NCBI GenBank assembly: GCA_015852425.1
Contig: JAAAIG010000127.1
Span: 1-54,030 of the forward strand
DNA from: Gryganskiella cystojenkinii
Lineage: Eukaryota; Mortierellomycota; Mortierellomycetes; Mortierellales; Mortierellaceae
Direction of reading: 5' to 3'
Length of the DNA: 54,030 bases
A program made the translations under genes and the position numbers. The notes under the pieces were generated by a model. It did not search any database. It saw nothing but the letters and a program-made list of their open reading frames with translations, and had not been told where the DNA came from. Shown here in pieces: positions 10,840-19,861 of the stretch (the first letter of the stretch is position 1; the number at the start of each line of letters is the position of its first letter).

Positions 10840-12265
10840 ATGAACACAATTGGATTCCAGGCATGTACTTAAACCCCCTCTCTCTTTGGCTCAAAAGAGC
10901 TGTGAACCAACCAGCTGACACCAAGGAAAAAGCTACGCAACCAACCAAAACTGACGCTTTTTCTCTTTTACATAATCGTTTCAAAATCATCTGTGTTCCT
11001 GTTCGCCTAGGGTGCTGATGGTGCCTATGCTGAGGATGCGATCCTCGAGTTGACCTCAACCCATCCAAGCTTTACCTCTCACACCTTTAAAACTGAAGGC
11101 TTTGATACCATGACTGAGGTAGAACAGGTCATCCGAAAGATTGCCCTTAAATTTGGTGGCAAAAGACGTTTTGAGTTGACTCGTCATTCTCTCACACACT
11201 CTCTTTTAGCTGTTCCACCATGTACAGCGGGGTACTGTTCGTCATGGCTTGATCCCAATCGAAAACTCTCTCTCGGGGACTCTGCACTCCGTTCTGGAGC
11301 TCTTTGCTCAACAAGAACCACGGCTCTGGGTCGTGGGCGAGTATCAGATCAGCGAATCCCATTACATCATGGCTCGTCCAGGCACAGCCCTTGAAGGTAA
11401 ATATCACGAAAACTTTTGTGGCAACAGTTGTTCTGATTGCCGCAATATAGAAACAAACGGTAACTCACTCTCCTTTATTCGTTCTACCGACCATAAAGAC
11501 ATCACCGAGGTCTTTTCGCACCCAGCCATTCTCGAGCAGTGTCAAGACTTTTTAGATAAAACGCTCCCAGAAGGCTATCGCGCTGTCCTCTCTAGTAACA
11601 CTGCTACAGCTGCAGAACTTGTTGCCACTTCAGAGGAAAGAGGATTGTATGTCCTAGTTTCCTCTCATCTTTTCCCGTTCTTTTTTTTTGAACCTCTAGC
11701 CAACGTCATGTTAACAAACACTCGATTATATTCACTTGTCACACTTTCAGGGCTGCCATTGCTGGTAAACGAGCGGCCGAGTTGCATAACCTGACCATCC
11801 TCGGATCAGACTCGACACCGACGAATGTGACCCGCTACTGGCTCATTTCTCGGTACCCTCTTCTCCAACCCGATCGGAGCCAAAGCCCTAAATCCTCGTT
11901 TGCGTTGGTGATGAAGAACCAAATCGGTGCTTTGCATCGGGTCATCTCTTGCTTTGCATTGAGGGACATCAACATTACAAAACTGGAATCGAGACCGTCG
12001 TCAAGGACGATCACGTTGGCTTCTCCATGGGAATATGTCACCTACATTGACATTGATGGGGCGCCAGGGAACGAGGACAATGTTAGAAGAGCGGTTGAGA
12101 ACCTTCAAGAGTTCACGCAAAAGTGTGTCCATCTCGGATCATACCCAAGGTATCATAATGGACGGGATGGATCAACTCGTGCATTATATTTGTCGAACAG
12201 AGTCGCTACTGACTAGGGTCTCGTTCTTTTACATGTGTAGATACTTGCCCAGTTCCAGGCGATAA
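10840..12265 (+). CDS. PHA2: Prephenate dehydratase (phenylalanine biosynthesis)
   Basis: Converts prephenate to phenylpyruvate. Exons: 10840-10860, 11011-11118, 11210-11396, 11499-11646, 11751 to about 12151, and probably 12241-12265. Exon 1 is only 21 nt (MNTIGFQ) and joins to GADGAYAEDA, rebuilding the N-terminal QGxxGAY motif; its intron begins GC, not GT. Downstream are LIPIENSLSGTLHSV, FSHPAILEQC, a Ser/Thr-rich SSNTATAAELV segment, AAIAGKRAAEL and the catalytic TRY of NVTRYWLISR (TRF in most enzymes). A C-terminal ACT domain has GALHRVISCFALRDINITKLESRP, whose ESRP motif binds the feedback inhibitor Phe. After LGSYPR the message is either spliced (GTATCA to TGTGTAG) to end YLPSSRR at 12265, or read through to a stop at 12216. 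Confidence 0.93.
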
Positions 12266-12523
12266 AACGGTGCAAATGGAAGGAAACTAGGAACAATAAA
12301 CTTGTGTGAACATAAAAACATAAAAGTGCTCTTTATTTTTTTTTTTGGCTCTTTTTCTCTTTTTCTCTCTTTCTTCCCTTCTCCCCGTCCTCCCATCTTT
12401 CCCCTCTCTCCATCCTCATCGGAGTTTCCTCGTCCGCATCCTCAAAATTTCTTTTATCCTCTGTTGCCCCTCCAATCCTCAATCACATTTTCCGTTTCTT
12501 GGTTACGATAACCCTTCCACCTG

Positions 12524-14044
12524 ATGGATCTGTTCGAGATCAGACTACACATTGGAGAGCTTTTATGCCGCCAAGACCTTGCCTCTTGCACCCTCGTATG
12601 CAAATCATGGAACGATTCGTTTCTCCCGTTACTTTATCGTTCCTTAGTTCTGGTCGTTGACTGGGACGACGATGACGACTGGGAAGACGTCGGTAGCGAT
12701 AGCGACCATGACGACTCTGATAACGACGACAAGTTGAATGCCGTAAACGATCACCAAAAAGATATACCTCACTACAAAGATCAGTTACCGTCCAAAGTGG
12801 CCCTCGAGAAATATGGCCATCATACTCGACATCTCTCTGTGAACTTTACCAACTGGACCGTGAACCCGATCCTGGTCGATCTTGCTGCTGCTGTCCATAA
12901 CCTCAGGAGCATGTTCATCCGTCAGTCGTATGAGATTCACCTCTACCAGATCGAGACCCGAAAACTCTTGTCCAGTAACCCGGGGATTGAACATCTCCAC
13001 CTCATCCATTTGTCGAGTCCAGATGTTCTGAACCAGATCACAGCCACCTGCGTACGTTTGACTGAGTTGCGGTTGGTCCTCATGAGTTTTGAAATCGCGG
13101 ATGTTGTCAAGCTCTTAAGGACCTGTGACCGTTTGCACAAGGTATCGTTCGAGGGTTGTGATATCAACTGTCCTGATGATCGGCTCCTCGACGATACCTC
13201 CGCCAACTTTCCTTCCATTGAAATCCTGGAATTTGAATTGAACCCAGAACCAGGTCTACCGTTCCTGATCGAATGGGCTTCGCATTGCCCCCAGTTAAAA
13301 TCCCTCAAGTTTAGCAAGGTTCCCTACACAGAAGGCGAAGGGCGTCGTGACTATGCTCTTCTAGGTCAATGTACTCGGCTCTCCAAGATAATCCTGGACT
13401 CAATATATCTGCAAGAGGACGAACTGGCTGACCTTTGGAGGTATTGTCCAAGACTCACGGACATTGTGTTGGAGGGCCAAGAAGTTAGACCGAGATCGTT
13501 CGAGGTCCTGACCCAGGCTGGTATCTTTGTCAACCTGAGGTCCTTTATAACCTCCTCTTTTGTCACCATGTACCATGGAATGCTTTTCCAGGTCCTCCAA
13601 TCCTGTCCAAAGTTGGTCGAGTTCTCCGTCGTAACGTCGTGCATCGATGATATCCTCGATACTCCAATTAGTCCAACCGGTCAACTTTCATGGGCGTGTA
13701 CGGGTCTCAAGGTGTTCAAGGTTAAGCGTTTGATCTGGTCCCTGGATGCGGAGGTGGGTGATCGAGTATTGAACGAGCTGGTGGCGCTGAAAGAGCTGGA
13801 GGTCCTTGTCTTTGAAAATATCTATGAGGACGATGACAGACCCTACAGGAGGAAAATTATCGAGAGGAGAACGAATACGGTTGAAAGGAACGAGATCCAA
13901 GAGGGCCTGGTCAAGTTGTTCAAGAAGAAAGGAGTATTTACGAGATTTGCACTCGAGCAAGACAATGTTATGAGGTGGATGAACGATTCCTGGCCCAAGC
14001 TCAAGAGGTTTACCTATGGAAAGATAGTTGAGTCGAAAGAATAA
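12524..14044 (+). CDS. F-box/LRR-like protein (506 aa, intronless)
   Basis: The N-terminal F-box-like helices read MDLFEIRLHIGELLCRQDLASCTLVCKSWNDSFLPLLYRSL. A highly acidic insert follows (DWDDDDDWEDVG to DNDD, about residues 46-70). The remainder, to about residue 495, contains degenerate leucine-rich units (LTELRLVL, IEILEFELN, CPQLKSLKF, CPRLTDIVLEG, CPKLVEFSVV). The C-terminal WMNDSWPKLKRFTYG motif recurs in the neighbouring F-box genes. It likely acts as a substrate adaptor of an SCF ubiquitin ligase, with the LRR region choosing the target; substrate unknown. It is a single-exon gene, unlike most genes in the window. Upstream, 12330-12480 is a pyrimidine-rich leader or promoter. Confidence 0.85.
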   Translation: MDLFEIRLHIGELLCRQDLASCTLVCKSWNDSFLPLLYRSLVLVVDWDDDDDWEDVGSDSDHDDSDNDDKLNAVNDHQKDIPHYKDQLPSKVALEKYGHHTRHLSVNFTNWTVNPILVDLAAAVHNLRSMFIRQSYEIHLYQIETRKLLSSNPGIEHLHLIHLSSPDVLNQITATCVRLTELRLVLMSFEIADVVKLLRTCDRLHKVSFEGCDINCPDDRLLDDTSANFPSIEILEFELNPEPGLPFLIEWASHCPQLKSLKFSKVPYTEGEGRRDYALLGQCTRLSKIILDSIYLQEDELADLWRYCPRLTDIVLEGQEVRPRSFEVLTQAGIFVNLRSFITSSFVTMYHGMLFQVLQSCPKLVEFSVVTSCIDDILDTPISPTGQLSWACTGLKVFKVKRLIWSLDAEVGDRVLNELVALKELEVLVFENIYEDDDRPYRRKIIERRTNTVERNEIQEGLVKLFKKKGVFTRFALEQDNVMRWMNDSWPKLKRFTYGKIVESKE

Positions 14045-14599
14045 AAACAGAATTCGTTTTCTTGTTACGTGTCTGTGCACAGTCCTTTTTTTTAATGCTT
14101 TAGGCCTCCTTCCCGCATGATATCTCTGGTGACGGCCATGGAGGACGGTGATGTCTCTGTTGGGCGTTGGGCGGCTCTCTTTTCGGGGACGGTATTGAAC
14201 CAGCAAAAATAACTCCAACCTCTGCCAAGAACACTGTTCCTGCTGGCGATCTTTGATTCGGATTCAGGGCCAGACGTGTTGACCGTCGACGGTGCCCTCA
14301 AGATCTGACGTCGTTTTGGGTGCTGACAACAGGGAAGAGACAAGCGAATAAAAATGAGTAAGTTTTAATTTTAAAAATAAAAGATGTCGACTACTTTTAA
14401 ACAGATGACGTGACTGCCTCGAAATTTATTCCGGGAAATGCGGAATTTTCGGCCCTTCATTTTCAGTCACCTTCGAGCATTTTTCTAAACATTGTAAATG
14501 CACCATACTTCTTCGATTGCGGGAGTACTGTTTCTGAGCCAAGACTGTGGTTAATGGGAGTGCTTGATGCGAGGCAGGATGCTCAAGGTTAGTCCACTA
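14045..14599. other. Intergenic without recognised gene
   Basis: Contains an open minus-strand frame of 83 codons (14092-14343) and a plus-strand frame of 60 codons (14410-14592), neither with recognisable motifs or splice partners. Treated as non-coding. Confidence 0.4.
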
Positions 14600-14996
14600 T
14601 GACGACTAATGTGGTGGAGGACGGCAATACCATATCCCACCCAGGCCATAATCGTTGAGGAGAAAACACAGATGGTGTCGTGAATAGGCGCACTCTTGAT
14701 GGATTGAATCACAGAAACGATCATTTAGGTGCCATACCAAACTGGGACATAGAAAAAATTGTCCCGTTCAAGGATGACACAGTTGTTGTCGGGAAACCCA
14801 AACATTCTTTGCACGTCCTTGCCGTTCGCGGTCGAGACGAGGGCTAACTTAGGATCGGCTGCACAGAGTCTGGCAGAGAGATCAAAGTTGAGCTAGACTT
14901 GGGATCTCAGTAACACGGACACAATGGCCCAGCCTTTTCAGTTCGTTGGTCGCGACAGACTTTGCAGTCTCTTTAATAACGTTCATAATATTAATA
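14600..14996 (-). pseudogene. Pseudogene copy of the zinc-binding gene at 15807-16313
   Basis: The minus strand encodes a clear but broken paralogue of the intact neighbour. Matching blocks in order are NVIKETAKSVATNELKRLGH / CVRVTEIPS, then after a frame break LSARLCAADPKLALVST / VILERDNFFYVPV, a stop codon (TAA), and MIVSVIQSIKSAPI. The intact gene has RELEKLGYRVRLTEMTS, ISARLCITDPTLAIVST, LILERDNYVFVPA and MILSLVRSIKNAPI at the same spacing. The frame break near 14890 and the stop near 14732 prevent a full product. The Cys-rich C-terminus of the intact gene is not preserved. It lies in tandem, same strand, about 0.8 kb from its source, so it is a decayed tandem duplicate. Confidence 0.85.
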
Positions 14997-15806
14997 TCTG
15001 ATGTTGAAATCTTTTGGTGCAGCATTTATTGGCTGTGCCATATATATTTTTTGGATTTGACGGGTACGAGGATGTGTCGTGACAGGAAGTGGGGTAAGGA
15101 AGAAAAGTTGTCGGTTGGATAGACACGAGTGGAAAGAGTACAAAGTGAAGAACAGAAGTGGAACCGGTGATGGAAAGAATTGAGAGGAGGAAAATTCTGA
15201 GTGGAAACGAGTAAATGAAAGAGAAGAGTAAGTCTTTCAAAAAAAGGCGAAGTGAAATCGACCAAGTCTCTTGAAAATTTCTATTGCTTGTTGCACCACA
15301 AAAGTCAGTGCAATCAAACGCAAACAAACATGCGTCGGCCTACTCCCTCCAAGAACCTTGTTCTTCACGCTCCTTGCTGTGCATCTCAGGAAAACAAGTC
15401 CGGTTGCCCGAAAAAGAAGCACCAATGTAAGCCTCGAACTAAGCTTTTCATATTGTATTATCCCTTCGATGGGAAAGATTTTGGCGACATAAATTTCGCC
15501 AAAACCATCGGGGGGATTTGTAAGCCATGAGGACGCGTCTTTTAATTTTTTTAGGGGGTGGGAAGCAAGAGACGGGCAATCTCCTTTCTTCCTTTCTTCG
15601 AATCAGAAAGCAGTAGAAAAAAACCTAACTCTCTCTGTGTCGAAAGAGGAAAGAGGTCATGAGCTAATTTATTTCGCATACAAACAAAACCAGGACGATG
15701 TTGCTATGTGCAGGACGGTACAATTGATTCTCTTCAGGTGCTCAGTCGCACTATCCATATTGGTCTTGCAGATTGAGTCTGAGAATACAGAGAAATTTCA
15801 ACACTT
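14997..15806. other. Intergenic without recognised gene
   Basis: About 800 bp between the pseudogene and its intact paralogue. Only short frames without family motifs are present. It presumably includes the 3' flank of the intact gene and the old promoter of the dead copy. Confidence 0.4.
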
Positions 15807-16313
15807 CTACTCCTCACTATCGGCCACCGCTATCTTTATACTGCAAGATGGGCAAACATAGTGCGCCCGCGCTCCGATCGAAGTGGCCGGAACGCACTCG
15901 CGACAGGCTCCTTTGCTGCAGCTGTAACACCAGCGTGTAGTCTGTGATGAGCAAATAGAGCAAGCAATGCTGCTGCTGATAGGAGCATTCTTGATCGATC
16001 GGACCAAGGACAGAATCATGCGCCTGTCATTAAGGGCCGGCACAAAAACGTAATTGTCGCGTTCCAAGATGAGGATGGTACGGTCGGAGAAACCAAGTCT
16101 TTCCTGGACTTCCTTGCTATTCTTGGTCGAGACGATAGCCAACGTGGGATCAGTGATACACAAACGTGCAGAGATCGTAAATTTGTGCACGCTGGTCATT
16201 TCGGTGAGGCGAACACGATATCCCAGCTTTTCCAATTCTCTCACGACATCTTTTTCAGCCCTCTCTGCCAAAATGTTCAAGAAATCCAATTTTACTTGTG
16301 TGAAGTGATCCAT
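15807..16313 (-). CDS. Small protein with C-terminal Cys-rich zinc-binding module (168 aa)
   Basis: Not assigned to a named family. Residues about 1-110 form an alpha/beta region (FLNILAERAEKDVVRELEKLGYRVRLTE, then AIVSTKNSKEVQERLGFSDRTILILERD). Residues about 119-160 form a treble-clef-like Cys cluster: CSIC, then CYSC, CREC, and CPSC near the end, eight cysteines in four CxxC pairs plus flanking aromatics. This pattern resembles B-box, FYVE or zinc-ribbon modules and probably binds two zinc ions. The start ATG at 16311-16313 is the only upstream Met. The decayed tandem copy at 14600-14996 shows the N-terminal region is conserved, supporting a real protein. Confidence 0.65.
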   Translation of the reverse strand: MDHFTQVKLDFLNILAERAEKDVVRELEKLGYRVRLTEMTSVHKFTISARLCITDPTLAIVSTKNSKEVQERLGFSDRTILILERDNYVFVPALNDRRMILSLVRSIKNAPISSSIACSICSSQTTRWCYSCSKGACRECVPATSIGARAHYVCPSCSIKIAVADSEE

Positions 16314-16407
16314 GTAGTTGGTTGGAGGAAGGGAGGGGGAGTGAAGAGAGAACAGACTCCAAGTAATGATCGGTGGTCATAAAAATCAAAAAATGTTCTA
16401 TTCTGTT

Positions 16408-16740
16408 CTATTTTTCAGGATTTGACGTCGAGGGTTCCTTAGTCTTCAACGCCATCAAAATACCATACACCTTTTCATACATTTGAACCCTACATTTCAT
16501 ACCTGTGATTTCCTGAGGATATGAAACGTTTTCAAGAACCTTGGGAAGGAATATGAGGCACAGCACGAGGGACGAGATGATGATTGTAGCTTGGTGAGGG
16601 TGAAAGCAAAGGAAAATGAAAATACAAATCGAAGGAAAAGGTGTGCAAAGGACAGATTGAACAAAGATGTAAATTTCATGCTTGCCTCGCACAGGCCTTT
16701 GGTCCTCAGTCGCACAACCCTGTTTGTTGCGGTCATACAA
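16408..16740 (-). CDS. Possible small membrane protein or 3' exon (110 codons)
   Basis: An open frame whose middle is hydrophobic (ICIFIFLCF, then IIISSLVLCLIFLP) and whose C-terminus looks protein-like (MKCRVQMYEKVYGILMALKT, ending SNPEK). The N-terminal part overlaps a short direct repeat of CAACCCTGTTTGTTG (about 16717 and 16738), which lowers confidence in the start. No homology recognised. It could equally be 5' flanking sequence of the gene at 15807-16313. Confidence 0.25.
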   Translation of the reverse strand: MYDRNKQGCATEDQRPVRGKHEIYIFVQSVLCTPFPSICIFIFLCFHPHQATIIISSLVLCLIFLPKVLENVSYPQEITGMKCRVQMYEKVYGILMALKTKEPSTSNPEK

Positions 16741-16995
16741 CCCTGTTTGTTGTGGTCGTCATGCAAACGATTGTATTTAGAAAATTCAGGTAAAGTTACC
16801 CTGTCGGTCTACGATTATATACACCTGGCCCTCATCATGACAACATTGGGGAGAGAGGAGACAGTGGGATCCGTTGAATAGGCGCACGACACGCGCAAGC
16901 AAGCGCACATCATTTTTTTTTTTTTTGATGATAGAGAGTGACAAAAACAAAACAAAAGGCCTCGAATACCTCCCTTTCCACCATGGTCGAAAAAA

Positions 16996-18783
16996 TTACC
17001 AGGTCCGGAACAACGGAGCACCCTCTATATTCACCTCCATGACCTCGCATTGAGAGATATCGACACTTCGCGATTTCAAAATCGCTTTTGCCACTGCATC
17101 CAACCGCATGCCGGACAGCTTTTCGAGGCTAGGCCAGGACCGAACCGCCCAGGAGGCGTCCTCCCTCCGCCACATAGATCTAGGATTCACGGTCCCCTCT
17201 AGCGATCGCAACCGACGAAGAGTCCTCAACTGTTCAAGACCCTGTTCGATTGTTAGCTGAAGGACATATCGAAGAGCGACATCAGCGTCGACATCTTCAT
17301 CGTTATAATAGCCGAGCTGCATTCTCCTCATGAACGGATGACTCTCTGCATCATGACTGAGAAAAGTCATGGGCAGGATCAGAGTCTCGAGTCGTACCAG
17401 CGCTGAGAGTCGGGATAAAAAAAGAGGCTCGGTCCCACCGCGGGAGCCCACAAACGCCATGGTCAGCTCTCGCATTTTGAGACAAACCCAGGGTCGAGTA
17501 TCCTCTTCGAGATTGCAATCCTTGACGTAGGTGGCCTTGAAGACTTCGAGATTCGGCAACAAGCAGAGCATGTCTTGAACGACGGCTCCAGCGACCTTGG
17601 CACAACCCTCGATATTGATCTCAGTGATTGTGCCGAGGTGATGAGGCCACTCTTGCTTGAGAACAGTCCAATGTGCGCTGCTAAAGTTCGTGCCACTTAG
17701 ATCCAATGCCTTCAAGACCAGGATAACCTGAAGAAGCGTTCGAAAGTCGCGCTCCTCAAACTTTCTGTTTGGGAACCCTATGGACTCGATCCCTTGAGGA
17801 CAGTGTTCAGCTTGAACGAGTCTTGCCAGGGCTGCCATCGGGGCCTCTCTTTTACTTTTATCAGCCCACTGGATCTTCTTCAACTGCGGGCTCTTTCGGA
17901 TCAAGAACAATGGCAGGTCCGGGTAATCTTCGTCTGGGACTTCGGCGGTTTCGATGTCAAGTTTTTGAAGTCCAGTCGGCCCGAGATTCATAAGTTTTGA
18001 CTGAAGTGCATCAAACCCCTCTGGTTTTATCGAGTCCTCTCGCTCCTCGAACCATAACCTGGCCAGGGTCAAGGATGGTAATCGAGACCAGAACGGCTCA
18101 AATCGACTAACCCAGGCGTCTTGCGTCTGTCCCGCCTGGGACTCTATGACGACCGCATGACGATCTATCAATGGTGCCAGGATCTCTAAATGTTCAAGAC
18201 GAGTGCATTGAGAAATGGCTTCGAGCAGCTCGGGGGGTGTGTACCCATTAAAGATCAGGCTCTTTAGGATCGTCGAATGGCTTTGAATCAACTCGACCAT
18301 GGAGTCTTGTACACGCTCAAACACGTCTTCTTCACCCTCGAAGTCCTCGTCATCGGGCTGACAGGTACTAGACCGGGTGATGTCAAGGGATGTGAGGTTT
18401 GGGCAAAAGATGGAGACACCTGTGGGGAACTCGACGGCATCCTCGACCGAGAAGATGATCTTGTGGATTAGACGGCTGTGCTTTAAAAAGACGTGAGGTT
18501 GGATACTGACGATGGAAAAGGCGATAAAAAGTTTGACAGTGTGCCAGACCTTGGGGAGGGCGGCAGCATAGAAGGCATGATTGACGTGGAGGCAGTGAAG
18601 GAGCGAGGGCTTGTCGAGGTAGTCGGCAATACGACTGAGGATCTTTGGGGTAGTGAGAGGGTGCTTTGGTGGTTGAGGTGGTTGATGGGTTGTTGATGTT
18701 GTTGTTGCTGTGTGTTGCTGGTTTCGAGCCTGAGGTGATAGTCGGGCAGCATGAGGCTCTTGTTGGCGTCGTTTTGGAGGCAT
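16996..18783 (-). CDS. F-box/LRR-like protein (595 aa, intronless)
   Basis: A basic, Gln/Thr/Pro-rich leader (about residues 1-42) precedes an F-box-like segment, LTTPKILSRIADYLDKPSLLHCLHVNHAFYAAALPKVWHTV (about 43-83). Degenerate leucine-rich repeats follow (CPNLTSLDITRS, CTRLEHLEILAP, LQKLDIETAEVP, LKALDLSGTNFSS, LPNLEVFKATYV). The C-terminus has SWAVRSWPSLEKLSGMRLDAV, comparable to the WPKL motif of the neighbours. It is likely an SCF substrate adaptor. It diverges from the plus-strand F-box genes of this cluster in its N-terminal extension and orientation. Confidence 0.85.
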   Translation of the reverse strand: MPPKRRQQEPHAARLSPQARNQQHTATTTSTTHQPPQPPKHPLTTPKILSRIADYLDKPSLLHCLHVNHAFYAAALPKVWHTVKLFIAFSIVSIQPHVFLKHSRLIHKIIFSVEDAVEFPTGVSIFCPNLTSLDITRSSTCQPDDEDFEGEEDVFERVQDSMVELIQSHSTILKSLIFNGYTPPELLEAISQCTRLEHLEILAPLIDRHAVVIESQAGQTQDAWVSRFEPFWSRLPSLTLARLWFEEREDSIKPEGFDALQSKLMNLGPTGLQKLDIETAEVPDEDYPDLPLFLIRKSPQLKKIQWADKSKREAPMAALARLVQAEHCPQGIESIGFPNRKFEERDFRTLLQVILVLKALDLSGTNFSSAHWTVLKQEWPHHLGTITEINIEGCAKVAGAVVQDMLCLLPNLEVFKATYVKDCNLEEDTRPWVCLKMRELTMAFVGSRGGTEPLFLSRLSALVRLETLILPMTFLSHDAESHPFMRRMQLGYYNDEDVDADVALRYVLQLTIEQGLEQLRTLRRLRSLEGTVNPRSMWRREDASWAVRSWPSLEKLSGMRLDAVAKAILKSRSVDISQCEVMEVNIEGAPLFRTW

Positions 18784-18948
18784 GGTGAAATGAGATTTGA
18801 TGAGATTTTGATAAGAGATGAATGCAATGTAGAAAACGAATGGTGTGAAAAAAGGAGAGACAAAACGACGACTTGGGTGCTGTCGTCACGTGCGATTTAT
18901 GCGCGTTTTATTTTGTGGTAAAGCCTCAAATCCGCATCAAAGTCGTAG
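18784..18948. other. Short intergenic stretch 5' of the F-box gene
   Basis: Carries the presumptive promoter of the minus-strand F-box gene at 16996-18783. No other element recognised. Confidence 0.4.
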
Positions 18949-19332
18949 GCCGATACAAAATCCGAGACAGAAACCAAGGATGCTACCTCTCCACCGACGT
19001 CTGAGAGCAACGACGAGCTAGAGCCTGATTCCTAATCCGAGTCCGACGCCAAAACGGATATCACTTCCTCGTCAACTACATCTGATAGTCAAGACAATTC
19101 GTCCGAAATAGAGGCCACATCCGATCCGAACACAGATGCTGCCTGCTCCACATCCACGTCCTCTGATAGCAACGACTCTGAAAGGGCTATGACTCTAAGG
19201 GCGATATGGAAGACAATATACCAAGGTATCGTGGACCAGAAGCGATACAAATCTAGGTTGGAGTTGTCGGACATTGAGCGTCACTGCATCCAAAGGTTTG
19301 CTTCCAAGTCTCGTTATGACCTCCATTATTGA
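18949..19332 (+). pseudogene. Ser/Thr/Asp-repeat reading frame broken by one stop
   Basis: The frame is open for 128 codons except for a single TAA at 19033-19035. It reads as three degenerate 25-residue units rich in S, T, D and E (TKDATSPPTSESND; TDITSSSTTSDSQDN; TDAACSTSTSSDSNDS), followed by a basic segment RAIWKTIYQGIVDQKRYKSRL and ERHCIQRFASKSRYDLHY. Another in-frame stop lies just upstream at 18946-18948. The repeat structure and codon-like constraint suggest a remnant of a protein gene. No family recognised. It sits in the promoter space between two divergent F-box genes. Confidence 0.35.
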
Positions 19333-19861
19333 TAAATAACAGTGATGCTCGCCCTGCAAACAGTGGGCAGAGTTGTGCCGCAGGGTGTGGAACAAGGGTA
19401 AAACGGCAAAGGCGGCAGCAACTCTGGCCCTTTGTCAACTATATATCCTCAAGATGGCTCGGCTCTTTCCCTAGTGCCGAATCGACAGCTGGCTTTTCAC
19501 AAGGCCACTGGTCTCAGATCCAGGAAGAGAAATGATGAGGAGATTGAAGTGAGATGGGTGCGGGATGGATAGGACAGGATGTAATGGAAGGGGATGCGAC
19601 TTGCCATCGAAGACAACGGTGAACTGTGTGTGTTTTCCATCTTCAATCACGACTCACGACTAGAAGAAACAAGTTTGGCAAAAAAAAAAAAGCTCGGAAG
19701 ATGGTTTCCGAAAAGTCACGTCAATGACCATTGATATTTGGGTCACCATCACTGTCACAACAATAAATGCCAGCCTCTTTTATGTTTTCCCCTCCGTCTC
19801 TCTCTCTCTTTTTCTTTCCCTCCCACCCTCCCAACTGCACTCCCTCCACATCCCCAAAAAA
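19333..19861. other. Intergenic: promoter and leader of the next F-box gene
   Basis: No intact gene. The last 80 bases are a C/T-rich leader directly before the ATG at 19862. Confidence 0.45.

Noticed and set aside
14092..14343. 83-codon minus-strand frame after the first F-box gene
   Set aside because: No motif, no splice partner, no paralogue in the window.
19724..19861. N-terminal extension of the F-box gene
   Set aside because: Would translate a CT-rich leader; the F-box of the sister genes begins exactly at the internal MDLTEI.
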